DNA of 64,000 nt from Paenibacillus sp. JJ-223 (GCF_927798175.1 NZ_CAKMMP010000003.1:186001-250000), one strand, 5' to 3'. Positions 25,520 through 36,079 are shown, numbered from the stretch's first letter. Notes: a model not told the origin generated them from the sequence alone. Numbers and translations: made by a program.

Positions 25520-27343
25520 ATGGAGCGCAATCACCGGATCAAAAGGTCGGGGTCATGGATTGGAAACTTGCGGTTTCAAAACAAATTGCTGATCAGTTAT
25601 TTGCTGGCATGCATTGTTCCGTTATTAATTGTAAGCGTATTCATTTTCCGTTATTCTGCTGCCACGCTCGAAGATTCTTCGGAAGAGTTCGCTTCGCTGT
25701 ACACGTCACAAATCAAGTCTTCGTTGAACGAATTCATCAAGGAATATGATAAAGTCACGAAGTCGGTGCTGGTCGACAACCAGCTGATTTACAACCTCGG
25801 AGAAGAGCGGAACATGCCCATGGACGAGGTGGTCAATCAAAGGGTCGCCGTACAGCAACTGCTGATGCGGGTCGCGATGCTCAAATCTGAGATTGGCACG
25901 GTGATGCTGATCAGCCGGGATCACCACGTGTATCAGTACACAACGACAACAAGCAGGGTGAACGAAAAGAGGGTGCTTTCCCAAGCGTGGTACCAAGGAA
26001 TCCAGAGTTTAAACGAAACCTTCTTCATTACCGGTTTGCATGACCGTTCCTATTATGAAGATCAAGGAGCGGGAGCCGTCGTGACGTTGGGAAGAGTGTT
26101 ATATAACTCTAATGGTGCGTATGCAGGCTTGCTGCTGATCGACCTCGATCCCTTTGCATTACTGCAGCTCGATCACGAATTTATCACGACCAGGGACAAA
26201 TATGGCATCAATGTCGTCATTTACAACCGGCAAGGAGAAATCGTGTACCATTCCGACGCGGCCAGCGGCCAAATTCCGTGGGAAGAATGGATCGGATTGA
26301 AATCGGAGCTTATTGGCGAAAGCGGCAGCAAAGACCAGATCCGCTTATCCGGCAGCACTGCCGGGGGGGAACTAAACATCCAAACCGATATTCCACGGTC
26401 AAAGCTGCTGCAAAAGATCAATCAGATCAAAGGCATGAGCACCATCGTGATTCTGGTCAGCTGCCTGATTGTTGTCCTCATCTCATTTTGGTTAAGCCAT
26501 AGAATTACCCGGCCGATCATTCGTCTGCGCAGAAGTATGAAACAAGCGGAAATGGGAAATTATCATCCGATCGAAAAAGAGCATACCAACGACGAAATCG
26601 GCGGCCTGGTGCACAGCTACAACAAAATGATCCGCACGATCAAGGCATTGATCGAAGACGTGTACATGGCCGAAATCAAGCAGCGTCAAGCGAAGCTCAC
26701 CGCACTTCAAAATCAGATCAATCCCCACATGCTGTACAACACCCTGGAATCCATCCGCATGAAAGCGCTGGTGAACGATGACGAAGAAACTGCCGGAATG
26801 ATTAAAATTTTGGCTCGCATGTTTCGTTTGACCTTGGGCAAAGAAGGAAAACGCCATTCCGTGAAAAATGAACTGGATTATACGATCAATTATTTGCAGC
26901 TTCAGAACATGCGTTTCGATCATACGTTCGAATGGGTGATTGATATCCCGGACGAAATGTTGGAGTGCAGCATCATTCCATTGATTTTTCAGCCCATCGT
27001 TGAAAATAGCATCAACCACGGATTTATCGACTACAGCCGCAAATTGACGATCACCATTACGGGAAGCTGGACGAAAGATGGGGACCTCCTGTTCCGGATT
27101 TCGGACAACGGGAGCGGCATCACTTCGGACAAATGGATGGAGATTCAACAGTCGTTGAAGGAAGCCGGTACGAACAAATCCAAGTTGGAGCAGGAGGAGG
27201 AATCTGCAGAAAAAGGGCTGGGATTGCAAAACATTTCGGAGCGAATCAAGCTCAATTATGGCGATGCGTACGAATTAACGATGATGTCGGAAAGCATGCA
27301 TGGAACAACCGTCGAGATTCTGATCCCCAAACATAATTCGTAA
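25520..27343 (+). CDS. YesM-type sensor histidine kinase
   Basis: 607 residues. Membrane segments at ~22-44 and ~305-326 bracket an extracellular sensor domain. A HAMP domain follows (~327-380). The His_kinase domain has the phospho-acceptor H403 in NQINPHMLYNTLESIRM, and the ATPase domain ends with NSINHGFID (N box), RISDNGSGI (G1) and GLGLQNISERI (G2). The partner response regulator lies 34 bases downstream. AAGGAAGG precedes the ATG. The adjacent Lpl-type ABC genes imply it senses a sugar or oligosaccharide. Confidence 0.94.
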   Translation: MERNHRIKRSGSWIGNLRFQNKLLISYLLACIVPLLIVSVFIFRYSAATLEDSSEEFASLYTSQIKSSLNEFIKEYDKVTKSVLVDNQLIYNLGEERNMPMDEVVNQRVAVQQLLMRVAMLKSEIGTVMLISRDHHVYQYTTTTSRVNEKRVLSQAWYQGIQSLNETFFITGLHDRSYYEDQGAGAVVTLGRVLYNSNGAYAGLLLIDLDPFALLQLDHEFITTRDKYGINVVIYNRQGEIVYHSDAASGQIPWEEWIGLKSELIGESGSKDQIRLSGSTAGGELNIQTDIPRSKLLQKINQIKGMSTIVILVSCLIVVLISFWLSHRITRPIIRLRRSMKQAEMGNYHPIEKEHTNDEIGGLVHSYNKMIRTIKALIEDVYMAEIKQRQAKLTALQNQINPHMLYNTLESIRMKALVNDDEETAGMIKILARMFRLTLGKEGKRHSVKNELDYTINYLQLQNMRFDHTFEWVIDIPDEMLECSIIPLIFQPIVENSINHGFIDYSRKLTITITGSWTKDGDLLFRISDNGSGITSDKWMEIQQSLKEAGTNKSKLEQEEESAEKGLGLQNISERIKLNYGDAYELTMMSESMHGTTVEILIPKHNS

Positions 27344-27377
27344 GTTGGTTTGAAATGACCGAAGGTGGTGTGCTTGG

Positions 27378-28961
27378 ATGAAAATTATCGTGGTGGACGA
27401 CGAAAAAGGCATTGTGGAAGGTCTTAAAAAAATGATCCATCGATACATTCCGGAATGCGAAATTGTGGGGACTGCCTATAACGGGTTGGAAGGCATGGAT
27501 ATCATTCAGAAAAGGAAGCCGGATATCGTCATAACAGACATACGCATGCCGCAGGCGGGCGGCCTGGAGATGATCCAAGCCCTGAAGCAAAGCAGCTGCA
27601 CGGCAAAGTTTATTTTGCTCAGCGGATATGCCGACTTTGAATATGCAAGGACAGGCATGCGGCTCGGCGTAAGGTTCTATATGAACAAACCGGTTGAGGA
27701 AGAGGAGCTGCGCGATTGCGTTCGCCAGGCCATCGAAGAAATCCGTGCGGACAATGACTCCCAGCAGGAAATGAAACAGCTGAAACAAGAGGTTCTCGGC
27801 CGGAATCAGGAAGAAGCTTTGCGGAACATCCTTGAACTTGGCGGCGGTCATGCGGAACTTGTACAGGAACTGCTTCAGATCGCCCAAATCCCTAGAGACA
27901 ACAAGGTTTTCACGTCGATGATGATCGAATTCCACGGGCCTGTCGATGTTCTGAAAGAGTCGGGTTTGGAACCGTTGTATCAGCGCATTGATCTGGCTTT
28001 AAAGAGGTACGAGGGCGTCTACCGGTTCCGATATTCGGGTCCCCAAATTGCTGTGTTGATTGCGCATGGCGGAGTGATTGGCTATGGTGAACTGGTGCGT
28101 TCGACGCGCAATCTGAGAGAGGATGTGCATCGGAATTTGAACTTATCCATCGCTATTGGCATCGGTTCCGTGCAGGAACGTGCAGAAGGCATCGGTCAAT
28201 CGTTTGAGGAAGCCCGGATGGCACTGAGTTATAAAGTCATCAAAGGCGGGAGCGCCGTCATTCCGTTCACGGAGATCGTTAACTCGGGCGAAAGCAGCCA
28301 GCCGGTACCCGAGCATTTTATCAATAAACTGGAAAGTGCGCTCGATAACATGGAGGAGGCGGAATGCACAGGCGTGATCCGCGAGATTTTTCGATGGATG
28401 GAGGCAGGGGCCAACATGGGACTGCAGGATTTACAGTTAAAGTGTCTGCACATCCTTGTGGCAAGCACTCGCAAGATGTCTTTCCAGCAGCTGCAGCAGA
28501 ATGAGTCTTTGGGACGCCATATTCTTTCGTTGGAGGGCATTTCGCGGTTTCGAACGCTGGCAGAGCTGGAAACGTGGATGATTCAAACCTTTCGCGGCAT
28601 CATCGGGTTCAAGCTGGAACACCATGTGCCCAAAAAGAAAGACATGATTACGGAGATGCAGGAATATATCGCGGAGCACTACAATCAACCGCTTGGCCTT
28701 GCGGAATTGGCCGCACGTTTTTATATGAATCCGTATTACCTGAGCCAGTTTTTTAAACAAAAGACAGGGGAGACTTACCTGAATTTTTTGACCCGCATCC
28801 GGATCGACAAAGCCAGGGAGCTGCTGGAGAATACCGATTTGAAGATATACGAAATTTGCCATAAGGTAGGTTATTCCGATGCGCAGCACTTTGCCCGGAT
28901 GTTCGAAAAGCTGACCGGCTGCAAACCGCGGGAATATCGCAAAAACTTGCCGACGAATTAA
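27378..28961 (+). CDS. YesN-type response regulator with AraC DNA-binding domain
   Basis: 527 residues. The receiver domain (1-~120) has DDE at 7-9, the phospho-acceptor D54 in VITDIRMP, and K at NKPVEEE. A long central region precedes the C-terminal AraC domain: LGLAELAARFYMNPYYLSQF and IYEICHKVGYSDAQHFARMF. It is encoded directly behind its kinase and is expected to activate the ABC transporter and glycosidase genes downstream. Confidence 0.94.
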   Translation: MKIIVVDDEKGIVEGLKKMIHRYIPECEIVGTAYNGLEGMDIIQKRKPDIVITDIRMPQAGGLEMIQALKQSSCTAKFILLSGYADFEYARTGMRLGVRFYMNKPVEEEELRDCVRQAIEEIRADNDSQQEMKQLKQEVLGRNQEEALRNILELGGGHAELVQELLQIAQIPRDNKVFTSMMIEFHGPVDVLKESGLEPLYQRIDLALKRYEGVYRFRYSGPQIAVLIAHGGVIGYGELVRSTRNLREDVHRNLNLSIAIGIGSVQERAEGIGQSFEEARMALSYKVIKGGSAVIPFTEIVNSGESSQPVPEHFINKLESALDNMEEAECTGVIREIFRWMEAGANMGLQDLQLKCLHILVASTRKMSFQQLQQNESLGRHILSLEGISRFRTLAELETWMIQTFRGIIGFKLEHHVPKKKDMITEMQEYIAEHYNQPLGLAELAARFYMNPYYLSQFFKQKTGETYLNFLTRIRIDKARELLENTDLKIYEICHKVGYSDAQHFARMFEKLTGCKPREYRKNLPTN

Positions 28962-28976
28962 GCGAATGTTCACTTG

Positions 28977-29000
28977 CCACCTCGAAAGGGGTGGTTTTTT
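28977..29000 (+). terminator. Intrinsic terminator with GAAA tetraloop
   Basis: CCACCTC, loop GAAA, GGGGTGG, then six T. Separates the regulators from the transporter operon. Confidence 0.8.
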
Positions 29001-29039
29001 CACCTTAAAAATAGCGTGTTTAAACTTAAAAATGCCCAA

Positions 29040-29068
29040 TTGAGAGAGGTTCATTCGAATTGTATAGT
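29040..29068 (+). promoter_or_regulatory. Promoter of the sugar ABC transporter operon
   Basis: TTGAGA (29040-29045), 17-base spacer, TATAGT (29063-29068). The likely target of the YesN-type regulator lies just upstream of it. Confidence 0.65.
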
Positions 29069-29116
29069 TAGCATGTAAGCGAATTCATCTAAGAGATGCC
29101 AGGGAGGAGGAAGGAC

Positions 29117-30022
29117 TTGAAGTCTATTGCGTTCCATCGTATGAAAGTCTATTGGCCCTTGTATGTGATGGCCATTCCGGGAATCGTTTTTCTTATCGTT
29201 TTCAAATTCATTCCCTTGGGCGGCGCGGTCATTGCCTTCAAAGACTACTCGGTTTTCCAAGGATTTGTGGATAGCCCTTGGGTAGGACTCAAGCATTTTA
29301 ACACGCTGCTTCACCATCCTGACTTCGCTCGTGTATTCGGCAACACACTGATGCTGGGGCTGCTTAAGCTGGTCATCGTGTTTCCGGTCCCGGTGATCCT
29401 CGCGTTGATGATCAATGAAATCCGAAAATCAGCATTGAAGAAAGGAATCCAGACCGCGCTGTACATCCCGCACTTTTTATCATGGGTTATCGTGGGGGGC
29501 ATTCTGTTCGATTTCTTTTCGTTAAGCGGATTATTCAATACGGTCATCGGCTGGTTTGGGGGAGAAGCGGTTTTGGCCATGCAGGAGAGCGCCTATTTTC
29601 GGCCGATTTATGCCCTGTCTTCGATATGGAGGGATGCCGGGTGGGGGACCGTGGTGTATATGGCGGCCATCAGTGCGATCGATCCGCAGCTGTATGAATC
29701 GGCGATGATCGACGGGGCATCCAAGTTCAAACAGATTCGCCACATTACGTTCCCGCTCCTTTTGCCAACCGTGACGGTGCTGTTTTTGCTCGAAATCGGG
29801 AATTTCCTGGACCTTGGCTTCGATCAGGTGTATAACCTGCTCACGCCGATGACCTATAACGTGGGAGATATTCTGGACACGTACGTATTCCGAACGGGCA
29901 TTCAGCAGGCTCAGTACAGTTTTGCGACGGCGGTCGGCCTGTTTCAGTCAGTCATTGGATTCATGATGGTATACGTCTTCAACAGGCTGTCGAAAAAAGT
30001 ATCGGACGGGGGGCTCTGGTAA
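29117..30022 (+). CDS. LplB-type sugar ABC transporter permease
   Basis: ~301 residues, six membrane segments, and the CUT1 EAA loop YESAMIDGASKFKQIRHITF. The TTG at 29117 follows GGGAGGAGGAAGG; the alternative ATG at 29096 overlaps that site. It pairs with the next gene, one base after its stop, to form the channel for oligosaccharide import. No ATPase gene is nearby, as usual for this family, which shares an MsmX-type ATPase encoded elsewhere. Confidence 0.92.
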   Translation: MKSIAFHRMKVYWPLYVMAIPGIVFLIVFKFIPLGGAVIAFKDYSVFQGFVDSPWVGLKHFNTLLHHPDFARVFGNTLMLGLLKLVIVFPVPVILALMINEIRKSALKKGIQTALYIPHFLSWVIVGGILFDFFSLSGLFNTVIGWFGGEAVLAMQESAYFRPIYALSSIWRDAGWGTVVYMAAISAIDPQLYESAMIDGASKFKQIRHITFPLLLPTVTVLFLLEIGNFLDLGFDQVYNLLTPMTYNVGDILDTYVFRTGIQQAQYSFATAVGLFQSVIGFMMVYVFNRLSKKVSDGGLW

Positions 30023-30023
30023 C

Positions 30024-30893
30024 ATGCTCGAATCGAGAAGCGAAAAAGTGTTCACCACGTCGATTACCGTCTTTCTCATTCTATTTTCCATTGTGGCCAT
30101 CATCCCGCTTCTATCCGTGATCGCGACCTCATTCAGCTCGAAAAGCGTTGTGGACATGAATCTGGTCACCTTGTGGCCCAAGCAGTTTACGCTGGATTCG
30201 TGGAAGTACATTTTCGACCGTCCCGATCTGTGGAAATCTTTCTTCATTACGCTCGGCTCAACGTTAATCGGAACCGTGCTGGCATTGATCATGACTGCTT
30301 TGTTTGCATACCCGCTCTCCAAGTCGGAGTTCCGCTGGGGTTCATTCCTGATGGTGGCCGTGGTCATTGCGATGATCTTCAAAGCGCCGATCGTGCCTTA
30401 TTTCCTGACGGTTCGCAGCATCGGCCTGTACGATAATCCATTGGTGCTGATCTTGCCTCACATCCTGAACCCGTTCAATCTAATCATCATGAGAACGTTC
30501 TTCAAGCAATTTTCCAAAGAGTTGGAGGAAGCGGCCTTCTTGGAAGGCTGCGGATATTTCCGCATGCTGTTCCAATTCGTGCTCCCGTTATCCAAAGCCG
30601 TACTTGCAACGCTTGCCCTGTTCTATGGCGTGGTGTTATGGAATCAGTTCCAGCATCCATTGTTTTTTCTGCAAGACGCCAACTGGTTTCCGCTTCAGAT
30701 CAAGATTCGGCAATTCATTACGGATGACAGCGTCATTATGGCCGGAGCCGCCTCCACGGTGGACCTGAACTACAATGAACGGACCCTAAGAGCGACTACC
30801 GTCATCTTTGCGATTCTCCCGATCATTGTGGTCTATCCTTTCCTGCAAAAATACTTTGTCAAAGGCGCCATGATCGGCTCCGTGAAAGGCTGA
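30024..30893 (+). CDS. YtcP/MalG-type sugar ABC transporter permease
   Basis: 289 residues, six membrane segments, EAA loop LEEAAFLEGCGYFRMLFQFV. Start ATG at 30024, one base after the upstream stop, behind GGGGGG. Second permease of the importer. Confidence 0.92.
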   Translation: MLESRSEKVFTTSITVFLILFSIVAIIPLLSVIATSFSSKSVVDMNLVTLWPKQFTLDSWKYIFDRPDLWKSFFITLGSTLIGTVLALIMTALFAYPLSKSEFRWGSFLMVAVVIAMIFKAPIVPYFLTVRSIGLYDNPLVLILPHILNPFNLIIMRTFFKQFSKELEEAAFLEGCGYFRMLFQFVLPLSKAVLATLALFYGVVLWNQFQHPLFFLQDANWFPLQIKIRQFITDDSVIMAGAASTVDLNYNERTLRATTVIFAILPIIVVYPFLQKYFVKGAMIGSVKG

Positions 30894-30952
30894 AGCAAAG
30901 TCTGCGGTTGGCTACACCTAAACTATAAATCTATGAATAGGGGGAATACAGC

Positions 30953-32515
30953 ATGAATCTTAAAAAGTTCTGTATGGTGCTTGCGGCAAGCGTGCTTGCG
31001 ATCTCTACGGTTACGGCTTGCAGTGGGAGCAGTACTTCTTCCGAGGCTCCAGCTTCCGGCAGCGGGGATGGCGTGATCGACTTGGAGGTATGGGGAACGA
31101 ACATCGGGTACAAAGCGGTGACCAAAGGCAGCAAGCTCTACGAGTTTTACAAAGAAAAACTTGGCGTTGGCGTAATTAATCCGTACGTAGAGTGGAACGG
31201 CGGCACCAATTACCTGAATCAGCTGAACCTGAAGATCGCCGCGAACGAAATGCCCGATCTTTTTATCCCGCAGCAAGGCATTGAGGACAGCTTGGCCAAA
31301 AACGGCGCGATTGCCGATTTGACGGAACTTTTGCCAAAGCATGCGCCTAACGTGTGGGAAGCTATTCCCCAGGAAATGTGGGATGTGGTGAAAGCAAACG
31401 ATCCGACCGGCCAGGGCAAAATTTATTATATTCCTGGTGTCGTGGAATACGGACGTTATGCCGGCCTGATCCGCCAGGATTGGCTCGACAAGCTCGGGCT
31501 GTCCATGCCGACGACTCAAGACGAATACGTCAATGTGCTGAAAGCATTTCGGGATATGGACCCGAACGGCAACGGTCAAAAGGATGAACTTCCGACCGGT
31601 GGCCGCGAACAGGCGCGCTGGATGGACCATTTGTTTGCCATGTATGGCGTAGCGATGTTCGAAGGTTATCCGGAGTGGGATATCTATGACGGCGAATTAA
31701 CGTATGCCGCAGTGACTCCGAATATGAAAGCCGCCTTGGAATTTATCGCCAAGCTCTATCAAGAAGGGCTGATCGACAAAGAATCGTTGTTGAACACCAA
31801 AGACAAGTGGGACGGCAAGATTCAATCGGACAAGGCAGGGAACTATTTTCATTGGGTCGAGAGCGGAAATTTGGTTTTGGAGAATCTGAACAAGAATACG
31901 GGCGTGAAGGCCGACTTTACCGTGCTGCCTGTACCGAAAGTCGAGGGTTATGAAGGGTTCTACACGATGAAAAGGTTTGCGCCGCCGCAGTGGGTCGTGA
32001 AGAACAACAAGGACGAGGACAAACTTATGGCGACGTTGAAGCTGCTCAACAACATGTATAACAAAGAAATTTGGAAGGACTTGTTCCTCGGCGTGGAAGG
32101 TATGCATTACGAAATGAAGGACGGCAAAGCCGTCAGACTCCCCGACGACAAGAGCAGCCAGGAAAATATGATTTTGAATACTTCATCATCGTTAGCAACG
32201 CTTGATTTTACGATGGAATTGCTCAACAGCACGGCCTCCGAGGAAAGCAAATGGGCCATTGATCAAGTCACACGAAATATGAAGGAAGCGCAAAAGTATG
32301 CCAAAGTCATTGCGGGAGACGGCATGCCGGCCAGCATTTACGACGGTTTCCCTGACATCAACAACCGCACATTGTATGTGGAATACGCTACCAAAATCAT
32401 TTTGGGACAGTACCCGATCAGCAAGTTCGATGAGTTTGTCGAAAAGTGGTATCAGTCAGGTGGGGAAGAAGTGACGAAACGGGCCAGGGAATGGCATGCC
32501 AAAGTGAAAAAGTGA
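30953..32515 (+). CDS. Lpl-type extracellular solute-binding lipoprotein
   Basis: 520 residues. Signal peptide with lipobox VTAC (lipidated C23), then a Ser-rich linker and a family 1 solute-binding fold starting IDLEVWGTNIGYKA. YIPGVVEYGRYAGLIRQDWL and GLDKL-type text are typical of the large ~500-residue Lpl proteins. It captures the sugar ligand at the membrane surface for the two permeases upstream. Confidence 0.93.
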   Translation: MNLKKFCMVLAASVLAISTVTACSGSSTSSEAPASGSGDGVIDLEVWGTNIGYKAVTKGSKLYEFYKEKLGVGVINPYVEWNGGTNYLNQLNLKIAANEMPDLFIPQQGIEDSLAKNGAIADLTELLPKHAPNVWEAIPQEMWDVVKANDPTGQGKIYYIPGVVEYGRYAGLIRQDWLDKLGLSMPTTQDEYVNVLKAFRDMDPNGNGQKDELPTGGREQARWMDHLFAMYGVAMFEGYPEWDIYDGELTYAAVTPNMKAALEFIAKLYQEGLIDKESLLNTKDKWDGKIQSDKAGNYFHWVESGNLVLENLNKNTGVKADFTVLPVPKVEGYEGFYTMKRFAPPQWVVKNNKDEDKLMATLKLLNNMYNKEIWKDLFLGVEGMHYEMKDGKAVRLPDDKSSQENMILNTSSSLATLDFTMELLNSTASEESKWAIDQVTRNMKEAQKYAKVIAGDGMPASIYDGFPDINNRTLYVEYATKIILGQYPISKFDEFVEKWYQSGGEEVTKRAREWHAKVKK

Positions 32516-32537
32516 CCTTCGAACAGGGGGAAAAGCG

Positions 32538-35162
32538 ATGAACCATCGATTACAAGATGTGCTTGATGGTCGGGAAAGCAATTATATTCTTCCTTTTCTA
32601 TGGCAGCACGGAGAGGATGAACAGACGATACGGCAAGAGATCGCTCGCGTGCATGAAGCCGGGATCGGAGCGGTATGCGTCGAATCCCGACCCCATCCGG
32701 ATTTTCTAGGACCGAAATGGTGGGAGGATATGAATGTCATTATGGACGAAGCCCGAAATCGAGGCATGAAGGTATGGATTCTTGACGACGATCACTTTCC
32801 TACGGGACACGCAGGAGGGAGGGTCAAACAGGCTCCCGCGGAACTGCATCGCAAGTTTCTGGCGGAGAGGCACATCGACACGTTGGGACCGGCAACAGGG
32901 GCTTCGCTGCTGCTGGAACCGATATTGGCGAACGGAAAGCATGAATTGATATCCGCCGTGGCCGTGCAAAGGGACTCCATAAACGGGGGGCTATGCGGTG
33001 CTGCGGTTGATCTTACCGAATTCGTTCAGGATGGAATTTTGTACTGGGACATTCCTGCAGGATTCTGGCGCGTGTTTGTCATTTCGGTGAATCCGGATGG
33101 CGGCAGCAAAAAACAAAAGCATTACTTGAATCCGCTGGACCGGGATTCGACCCGTATTTTGATCGACACGGTGTATGAGGCGTTCTTCGAACGATATCGT
33201 GAAGATTTCGGACAAACGCTGGCGGGCTTTTTTTCCGACGAGCCCGGATTTTATAACGATCCGGAAACGTTCGATTTCGACTCGAAGCCGGGGAAACCGG
33301 GAGTGCCGCTGCCCTGGAGCCGCGACATGCCCGGTTTGCTCAAGCGGTCGTTGGGTCCCGATTACCAGCAGCAGCTGCATTTGTTGTGGCATGATGCCGG
33401 AGAAGCGTCCAGCAAGGTAAGGTATGCCTATATGAATGCGGTCAGTCAGCTGTACGCGGACCATTTCTGCAGCCAGATCGGAGATTGGTGCCGTGAGCGG
33501 GGCGTGGAATACATCGGACACGTGCTGGAGGACAACAACATTCATGCGCGATTGGCAGCAGGTGCCGGACACTTTTTTCGCTCGATGTGGGGACAGGATA
33601 TGTCAGGCCTTGACGTTGTGTTATGGCAGATCGTTCCCGGTTTCGACGAACTGCCATTCCGATGGAAGGCAGGAGAGACGGACAGCGAGTTTTTCCACTA
33701 TGGTCTCGGCAAGCTCGGTGTGTCACTCAGTCATATGGACCCGAAAAAAAAAGGCCGGACGATGTGTGAACTATATGGGGCATACGGCTGGACGGAAGGT
33801 TTGAAATTGATGAAATGGCTTACCGACCATATGCTTGTGAGGGGGGTTAACCACTTTGTTCCGCATGCGTTTACCCAGAAAGCATTCCCGGACCCGGATC
33901 ATCCGCCGCATATGTATGCCAGCGGGAAAAATCCGCAATATCGCTACTATAAAGTGCTGAATCAATATATCAACCGCATCAGCCATCTGATCTCGGGAGG
34001 CAGGCATGTGGCCACTGCGGCCGTACTGTATCATGCCGAAGCGGAATGGTCCGGGGAATCGATGTATTTTCATAAGCCGGTCAAGGAGCTGATGCAGCAT
34101 CAAATCGATTGCGATGTCGTTCCCGTTGACGTTCTATTGGAAGGAGCCAGCGTTACCAGCGGAAAACTGCACATCCATCAGGAGGATTACGGGTGCCTGA
34201 TCATACCATATGCAGAAGCGCTTCCGGTTGCAATGATTCAGCGTTTGGCGCAAATGGCCGAGCAAGGGTTGCCGGTCCATTTTATCGACGGGCTGCCTCG
34301 ACGATCGAGCGAGGGAGTTCAAGTGTTGGCTGAACTGTCACAGCTCGCCAGCGATCCGAGCGTAAACGTCTCAAGCCTGAAAGGGCTGGCAGCTTCGCTC
34401 ATCAAAGAAGGACTTTTCGACATTCGGGCAGAGGGAGACTTGCCATACCTTCGGAATTACCATTATGTGCATGACGATTTGCATGTGTTCATGTTTTTTA
34501 ACGAATCCCCGCATCAACCTGTTCAAACGAAGATTCATTTGCCGGTGTCGGGAAAGTTATATGCTTATGACGGGTTTCTTAATCGGCTAACAAGGGTAGA
34601 TGCCAGTCAGGATATGGACGGCGGCAGCATGGCTGAGATCGCGCTTTCCCCCTATGAATCCGTCGTTTGGTTAAACGGGGATATCGTTGAAGGGAGCGTT
34701 GAGGCGATGCCTTGCCCTGCAACCGAATCTACTATCGCTGTTGAGCTTAACAGGGTATGGACGGTGTCTACGTCCCGAGCGGAAAAGTATCCGCATTTCG
34801 AAGCATGGGGATCGTTAAAAGACTTATGCAGCATGAGCGGTCCGGACGTTTTGCCGCGATTTTCGGGAACGTTCCGCTATGAAACGGATGTTGAATGGGG
34901 TGAAACCTCAGATCGGGTTCTGCTGAACTTAGGCGAGGTGTACGAAACGGCCGAAGTATGGGTGAATGGGGAGCATGTAGGGGTCCGAATCTGCCCTCCG
35001 TATCAACTAGACGTTAGCAGATTCCTCATAAAGGGGAACAATTGTCTAATCGTTGAAGTGACGAATACGCTCGTGAAAGAGCAGCGGGACAATTTATCGT
35101 CGTTTGCGCAGCAGGAACCGAGCGGCCTTCTTGGGCCCGTGCAATTGGTCGTGTTTAAATAG
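32538..35162 (+). CDS. GH106-like glycoside hydrolase
   Basis: 874 residues, no signal peptide, so it acts on imported substrate. The N-terminal part forms a (beta/alpha)8-like region (FLWQHGEDEQTIRQEIARVH, GIGAVCVESRPHPDFLGPKWW, VWILDDDHFPTGHAGG, LAGFFSDEPGFYN). The C-terminus has a jelly-roll sugar-binding module with NLGEVYETAEVWVNGEHVGV. This layout resembles family GH106 alpha-L-rhamnosidases, but the match is by eye only and the catalytic residues are not certain. Last gene of the transporter operon. Confidence 0.72.
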   Translation: MNHRLQDVLDGRESNYILPFLWQHGEDEQTIRQEIARVHEAGIGAVCVESRPHPDFLGPKWWEDMNVIMDEARNRGMKVWILDDDHFPTGHAGGRVKQAPAELHRKFLAERHIDTLGPATGASLLLEPILANGKHELISAVAVQRDSINGGLCGAAVDLTEFVQDGILYWDIPAGFWRVFVISVNPDGGSKKQKHYLNPLDRDSTRILIDTVYEAFFERYREDFGQTLAGFFSDEPGFYNDPETFDFDSKPGKPGVPLPWSRDMPGLLKRSLGPDYQQQLHLLWHDAGEASSKVRYAYMNAVSQLYADHFCSQIGDWCRERGVEYIGHVLEDNNIHARLAAGAGHFFRSMWGQDMSGLDVVLWQIVPGFDELPFRWKAGETDSEFFHYGLGKLGVSLSHMDPKKKGRTMCELYGAYGWTEGLKLMKWLTDHMLVRGVNHFVPHAFTQKAFPDPDHPPHMYASGKNPQYRYYKVLNQYINRISHLISGGRHVATAAVLYHAEAEWSGESMYFHKPVKELMQHQIDCDVVPVDVLLEGASVTSGKLHIHQEDYGCLIIPYAEALPVAMIQRLAQMAEQGLPVHFIDGLPRRSSEGVQVLAELSQLASDPSVNVSSLKGLAASLIKEGLFDIRAEGDLPYLRNYHYVHDDLHVFMFFNESPHQPVQTKIHLPVSGKLYAYDGFLNRLTRVDASQDMDGGSMAEIALSPYESVVWLNGDIVEGSVEAMPCPATESTIAVELNRVWTVSTSRAEKYPHFEAWGSLKDLCSMSGPDVLPRFSGTFRYETDVEWGETSDRVLLNLGEVYETAEVWVNGEHVGVRICPPYQLDVSRFLIKGNNCLIVEVTNTLVKEQRDNLSSFAQQEPSGLLGPVQLVVFK

Positions 35163-35169
35163 AAATCAA

Positions 35170-35194
35170 AAAAGTCGCCAGAGGCGACTTTTGC
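35170..35194 (+). terminator. Intrinsic terminator of the ABC/glycosidase operon
   Basis: AAAAGTCGCC, loop AGA, GGCGACTTTT. The flanking A tract also supplies a tail on the minus strand for the converging hydrolase gene. Confidence 0.8.
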
Positions 35195-35218
35195 TATTCA
35201 TCGGACGAATAAGCCGAA

Positions 35219-36079
35219 TTACAAGTTTCGCTGTGCTTCTGCTGCTTGCAGCAGTTGACCGTCTGTTGCCGAACCGTCAAGGAAAGTCAACAATTCCCGA
35301 TTGAATTTCTCCGGTTCATCGAATAACATGGCATGGCCGCTATGTTCAAACATCACCAAGCGGGCATTCGGTATGCTCTGTGCTGTCAGTTCACCCAATT
35401 CCGGCTGCACGATTTTGTCTTTCCGCCCGTGGAACACAACGGTCGGTACGTTGATGGCCGTCAGATCGTTTCGGAGATCCTCGTCCCTTAGCGAAGCGGC
35501 GGCTTTGATCGTTCCATGATGGGATGCTTGATAACAGAGAGACTCGAGCCATACCATCATGCCAGGCTGCGTTTTGGTCCGGGTGAATTTCAAACCTAAT
35601 TTATTGAGCATCGCCGGCCTGTTCTCGTAAGCAGCATCGATAAGCTGCGAAGTGACATCGTCCGGCTCCATGCCATAATCGATCCCGGGACGCCGTGTAA
35701 ACACCGGCGTCGCGGCACCGGCCAGCAACAACCGATGAATGCCATAACCCTGATGGCGAGCCATATATCGAACCGCGATCGCTCCGCCCATGGAAAAACC
35801 GACCAAAGCCGCGTTTTCGAGGCGAAGCTCATCAATGATGCTGCGGAGGTCATCCGCCATGCGGTCATACGAATAATGTTCCCACGGCGCATCGGATTTG
35901 CCAAAACCGCGGAGATCAACGCCGATGCAGCGGTAACCTTGCTCTGCGAGCAGCGTGTATTGATACTCGAACATCAGATGATTGGCCGGCCAGCCGTGCA
36001 GAAAGATGACCGGAACGCCTTCACCGATATCTTCAACATAAATGTTGACGTTGTCCTCAGTCTGTACGTAATGTCCCAT
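35219..36079 (-). CDS. Alpha/beta hydrolase (haloperoxidase-like)
   Basis: 286 residues. Catalytic triad: S96 in GFSMGG, Asp in FHGRKDKIV, His in EHSGHAM; oxyanion-side HGWP. Start ATG at 36079 (MGHYVQTED) behind GGTGGGAGGG; the frame extends upstream without a site. It belongs to the non-heme chloroperoxidase/esterase group; the substrate is unknown. Its place between pectin-related genes may be incidental, though an acyl esterase role would fit. Confidence 0.88.
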   Translation of the reverse strand: MGHYVQTEDNVNIYVEDIGEGVPVIFLHGWPANHLMFEYQYTLLAEQGYRCIGVDLRGFGKSDAPWEHYSYDRMADDLRSIIDELRLENAALVGFSMGGAIAVRYMARHQGYGIHRLLLAGAATPVFTRRPGIDYGMEPDDVTSQLIDAAYENRPAMLNKLGLKFTRTKTQPGMMVWLESLCYQASHHGTIKAAASLRDEDLRNDLTAINVPTVVFHGRKDKIVQPELGELTAQSIPNARLVMFEHSGHAMLFDEPEKFNRELLTFLDGSATDGQLLQAAEAQRNL